DNA of 64,000 bases from Pseudomonas vlassakiae (GTDB lineage: Bacteria; Pseudomonadota; Gammaproteobacteria; Pseudomonadales; Pseudomonadaceae). The stretch spans positions 1-64,000 of the forward strand of contig NZ_JABWRP020000016.1 in the NCBI RefSeq assembly GCF_014269035.2, written 5' to 3'. Below the pieces are notes generated by a model. It ran no database searches, had not been told where the DNA came from, and saw only the letters and a program-made list of their open reading frames with translations. Shown here piece by piece: positions 61,051-64,000 of this stretch. How positions within the stretch are numbered: the stretch's first letter is position 1; the number at the start of each line of letters is the position of its first letter. A program made the translations under genes and the position numbers.

Positions 61051-63217
61051 CGTGCAATCCTTTCGCCGGGGTCAGCGGCGACTGTGGGTCCAGCAGGGAG
61101 GAACGGATGAAGTGCAGGTAGCTCTGCACCCGGCGCAGCACCGAAGTGTCGAAATGCCGGGCGAAGGGTTCATCGGTGGCCTGCACGCGCGCGATGGCAT
61201 GGTCCACCGCGACCAGCGCACGCTCGTAGTTGCTGGCGCTGGGCTGCAGAAACAGGCGGGCCAGGGCGCGGCCCATGACACGAATGGCCTGGCGCCACGG
61301 TTGTGACTCGGCGTAGGCCGGGTGAATCGGCGCGCGGGCCTGCTCCTTGCGCAGTTCGATGATGGCGTGGCCGATCTCCAGCACGGTGAACATCCAGCCC
61401 ATCAGCTGGCTCTGTACCTGCGGCTTGCCGGCAGCCAGGCCATAGGCCTGGTGCAACAAGTCGCGGGTGCGGCTTTCGAAAGCCGAACCCAGCCCACGCA
61501 GGCGGCCGCTGATGGCGAACAGCACCTGCCCGCGCAGCTCCTGCTCCAGGCGACTCCATAGCCAGCGGCTGTTCGGCGGCAGGATGATCGCGCCGGCTGC
61601 GGCGCAGACGAACATGCCGATGACCATGCCGATGTAGTCGTTGATGAAGCTGTACGGGTCATAGATCGTCAGGTTGTTCGGCACCGAGCCGATGGCGAAG
61701 AACACCAGCAGGCCAATGCCGTAACCGGCGTAGGCCGGCCGTGACGAGAGGAATGCCCCGAGCACGAACACCGGCGCCAGGACCATGCACAGCAGCGCGA
61801 AGCCGTCGATCCAGGGGAACACGAAGAAGGTTTCGAAGAAACCGATGAAGGCCCCGATCGCCGTGCCACAGGCCATCTGGAACGACATGCGCTTGGGGTT
61901 CGGCGAAGCGGCCGAGAGGCCCACGGTGACGGTGGCGATCAGGGTCATCATGGCGCCGCTGGGCCAGTCGCTCATCAGCCAGTAACTGCCCAGCAGCAAC
62001 AGCACCGCGCAAGCGCGCACCCCGGCAGCCAGCGACACCAGCCAGCTGGTCTGCGCCACGTAGGGCTCGTCCCATTGCTCGCGCTCGTGTTTGTGCGCGG
62101 CCAGCGAAGCGTGGGTTTCGGCGTAGCTGTACATCTCGTCGACGAAGCGGTAGAGCAGTTCGAACGCGGTGTGGAAGTCCAGCAGGTCGGCTTCGCTGGG
62201 CTGGGTGGCCAGATAGTCGGCGCGCAAGCTACGCACCTGCGCCTGCAGGCCTTCCTTGTAAGCCGCCAGCTCCAGCGTCAGGCGCAGCGCATCGGCGTCG
62301 GTCAGGGCCCGGCCCACATAGGGCTGCAACAGCTCCACCAAGGTGTTCAGGCCAGGCTCGATGGCGCCGACGATCTGCAGCGGGCCGCGCGCGCGCAGGC
62401 GCTCCAGCAGGCGGTGCAAAGCGTTGAAGCGCGTGGTGATGGCCATGAACTCGCTGTTCATGCGCACCAATCGGCCAGAGCGGCGACGCATGTGCGGGTC
62501 TTCGAAGGCGGTAACGTTGCGCAGGCTCTCCAGCCCCACCGCTTCGGCGACGAAGCGCACGTTGCTGGCCTCGAAGCGGTCGCGCTGGCTATCGCCGCGC
62601 AAGGCTTCCACGACGACCCCGGCGAACACGCCGAAACGCTGGTACAGGGCGTTGCGCATGGCGGCACTGGCCGACTGCGGCAGCACCGCGGCGCTGACGA
62701 AGGTCGACACCAGGATGCCCAGGGCGATCTCCAGCACCCGCCATACGGCCGCCATGAACGCCTGGTCCGGGTGCTGCAGCACGGGCAGGCCGATCATCGC
62801 CGCGGTGTAGCCGGCGAGGACGAAGCCATAGGCGCGGAAGGTGCGGTAGCGCATGGCGCCGGCCGAGCACAGGCCGACCCACACCGCCAGGCTGGGCAGG
62901 AACAGCTCGGTGTTCTGCGGGAAGATGGCGATCAGCGCGACCATCATCGCCGAACCGGCCAGGGTACCGAGCACCCGGTAGAAGCTCTTGGCGAACACAT
63001 GGCCGCTTTGCGGCTGCATGACGATGAACACGGTGATCATCGCCGTGCGCGGTTGCGGCAGCTCCAGGCGCATGGCCAGCCACAGGGTAATGAACGCGGC
63101 CGCGAGCACCTTGAAGATGTACACCCAGGTCACGCCGTCGGTGCGCGCCCAGGCGAAGAAGCCCCGGCGCCATTCCAGGCTCTGCAGCCAGCGCACGGGC
63201 AAACTGGAAGTGCTCAT
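61040..63217 (-). CDS. FUSC/AaeB-family aromatic acid efflux transporter
   Basis: Inner-membrane transporter of 725 residues with two hydrophobic blocks (about residues 30-180 and 380-520) flanking cytosolic helical domains, as in the FUSC family. E. coli AaeB exports hydroxybenzoates with AaeA. It has the N-terminal MRLELPQPRTAMITVFIVMQPQSGHVFAKSFYR box. Overlaps the upstream outer-membrane gene by 4 bases and the DUF1656 gene by 11. Confidence 0.91.
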   Translation of the reverse strand: MSTSSLPVRWLQSLEWRRGFFAWARTDGVTWVYIFKVLAAAFITLWLAMRLELPQPRTAMITVFIVMQPQSGHVFAKSFYRVLGTLAGSAMMVALIAIFPQNTELFLPSLAVWVGLCSAGAMRYRTFRAYGFVLAGYTAAMIGLPVLQHPDQAFMAAVWRVLEIALGILVSTFVSAAVLPQSASAAMRNALYQRFGVFAGVVVEALRGDSQRDRFEASNVRFVAEAVGLESLRNVTAFEDPHMRRRSGRLVRMNSEFMAITTRFNALHRLLERLRARGPLQIVGAIEPGLNTLVELLQPYVGRALTDADALRLTLELAAYKEGLQAQVRSLRADYLATQPSEADLLDFHTAFELLYRFVDEMYSYAETHASLAAHKHEREQWDEPYVAQTSWLVSLAAGVRACAVLLLLGSYWLMSDWPSGAMMTLIATVTVGLSAASPNPKRMSFQMACGTAIGAFIGFFETFFVFPWIDGFALLCMVLAPVFVLGAFLSSRPAYAGYGIGLLVFFAIGSVPNNLTIYDPYSFINDYIGMVIGMFVCAAAGAIILPPNSRWLWSRLEQELRGQVLFAISGRLRGLGSAFESRTRDLLHQAYGLAAGKPQVQSQLMGWMFTVLEIGHAIIELRKEQARAPIHPAYAESQPWRQAIRVMGRALARLFLQPSASNYERALVAVDHAIARVQATDEPFARHFDTSVLRRVQSYLHFIRSSLLDPQSPLTPAKGLHDAP

Positions 63218-64000
63218 TCGGCGTCATCCGCGTTCTTGTCGAAGATGACCAGGGTGGCCGGGGTTTTCGGCGCTGCCTGGCGTTCTTCCTGCGGCACGTC
63301 CCGGCCAGCCTGCAGGCCGCCACCCAGGGCGGTGACCAGTTCGGCATGGGCGATCAGGCGTGCAGCCTGCACTTGCTGCTGCACCTGCTGTTGGCGGAAC
63401 AGCAGGGTTTGCGCGTTGAGCACATTGAGGTAGTCGGTCAGCCCGCGCTGGAAGGCCACCGTGGCGATGTCGTAGGTCTTTTGCGCAGCGGCCACCGATT
63501 CGGCAGCGAAGTGCGACTGTTGCTTCATCGATTCACGGCGGATCAGCTGGTCGGAAATGTTCTTCAGCGCGCCGACCACGGTCTGGTTGTAGCGCGCCAC
63601 CGCTACGTCGTAACTCGCCGAGGCTACGCCCAGCTGCGAGCGCAGGCGGCCACCGTCGAAGATCGGCAGGCTGATCGCCGGGCCGACGTTGTAGTTGAAC
63701 TTGCGCCCTGTCAGGAATTCCAGCGGACCACCGCCAGTGGCCATGAAGCCGAGGCTGCCGACCAGGTCGACGTTGGGGAAGAAGCCGGCATGGGCGACAT
63801 CGATGCCACGGGCCTGCGCGGCGACCTGCCAGCGGCTGGCGACCACGTCCGGGCGCTGGCCGACCAGTTCGGCAGGCAGGTTCGACGGCAGTTTCAGCGG
63901 GGCCGCGAGGGCCAGGGCCGGCCGTTGCAATTGCGCGCCCTCCCCCGGCCCTTTACCGGCCAGCGCCGCCAACTGGTTACGGGTCAGGGCGATTTCCTCG
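63214..64000 (-). CDS. Outer-membrane efflux protein, NodT family (partial)
   Basis: C-terminal part of a TolC-like channel; the 5' end lies beyond the window. The frame stays open to position 64000 and reads EEIALTRNQLAALAGKGPGEG, with LPAELVGQRPDVVASRWQVAAQARGIDVAHAGFFPNVDLV and SLPIFDGGRLRSQLG as NodT boxes. First known gene of the AaeAB-like operon. Confidence 0.9.
   Translation of the reverse strand, partial: EEIALTRNQLAALAGKGPGEGAQLQRPALALAAPLKLPSNLPAELVGQRPDVVASRWQVAAQARGIDVAHAGFFPNVDLVGSLGFMATGGGPLEFLTGRKFNYNVGPAISLPIFDGGRLRSQLGVASASYDVAVARYNQTVVGALKNISDQLIRRESMKQQSHFAAESVAAAQKTYDIATVAFQRGLTDYLNVLNAQTLLFRQQQVQQQVQAARLIAHAELVTALGGGLQAGRDVPQEERQAAPKTPATLVIFDKNADDAE

Overview
The window is a GC-rich gammaproteobacterial chromosome segment that I assign to the Pseudomonas putida group. 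Evidence: a methionine gamma-lyase almost identical in motif layout to P. putida MdeA with its Lrp-type partner MdeR, a complete twelve-gene algD-to-algA alginate operon, an AlgW protease, a fused CysNC, the aapJQMP amino-acid transporter, and several copies of the P. putida-type REP palindrome (core around TTCGCGGGTAAACCCGC) between genes. No rRNA, tRNA, CRISPR array or insertion sequence was seen.

Layout. 0-9 kb: petABC (cytochrome bc1), rpsI-rplM, a Tas-like aldo/keto reductase, a DJ-1/AraC regulator, zapE, trpS and a small hydrolase. 9.5-11.8 kb: zapG (yhcB) and the divergent mdeA/mdeR pair with a clear operator. 11.8-13.6 kb: a more AT-rich accessory patch holding a monocot-lectin-like protein, a small lipoprotein, a stand-alone colicin-type DNase domain that has lost its catalytic histidines, and a colicin-type immunity protein. 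13.7-19 kb: cysNC, cysD, a Nif3-like protein and algW. 19-31.9 kb: aapJQMP, a carboxylesterase, rhlB, an orphan polyamine-type binding protein, moaCDE, phoH, a polysaccharide-deacetylase-like protein and yaaA. 31.9-33.9 kb: a second accessory patch with a small secreted protein, an unknown 261-residue protein and a broken ABC-exporter ATPase fused by deletion to what looks like the tail of a membrane-fusion protein. 34.0-50.8 kb: algD regulatory region and the full alginate operon (algD, 8, 44, K, E, G, X, L, I, J, F, A). 50.9-64 kb: a small membrane protein, two short-chain dehydrogenases, an EmrAB-OprM-type tripartite pump with a LysR neighbour, a UspA protein, a PrlF-YhaV toxin-antitoxin pair with a nested palindromic operator, and an AaeAB-type aromatic-acid efflux operon whose outer-membrane gene runs off the window.

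Functional links. AlgW is the periplasmic protease that in Pseudomonas releases the sigma factor AlgU by cutting MucA. The algD promoter here carries an AlgU-like box, so trigger and target lie about 16 kb apart. AlgD and AlgA make GDP-mannuronate. Alg8/44/K/E/G/X/L form the trans-envelope synthase and modification complex, and AlgI/J/F with AlgX acetylate the polymer. The most interesting non-core material is the two accessory patches at 11.8-13.6 kb and 31.9-33.9 kb.
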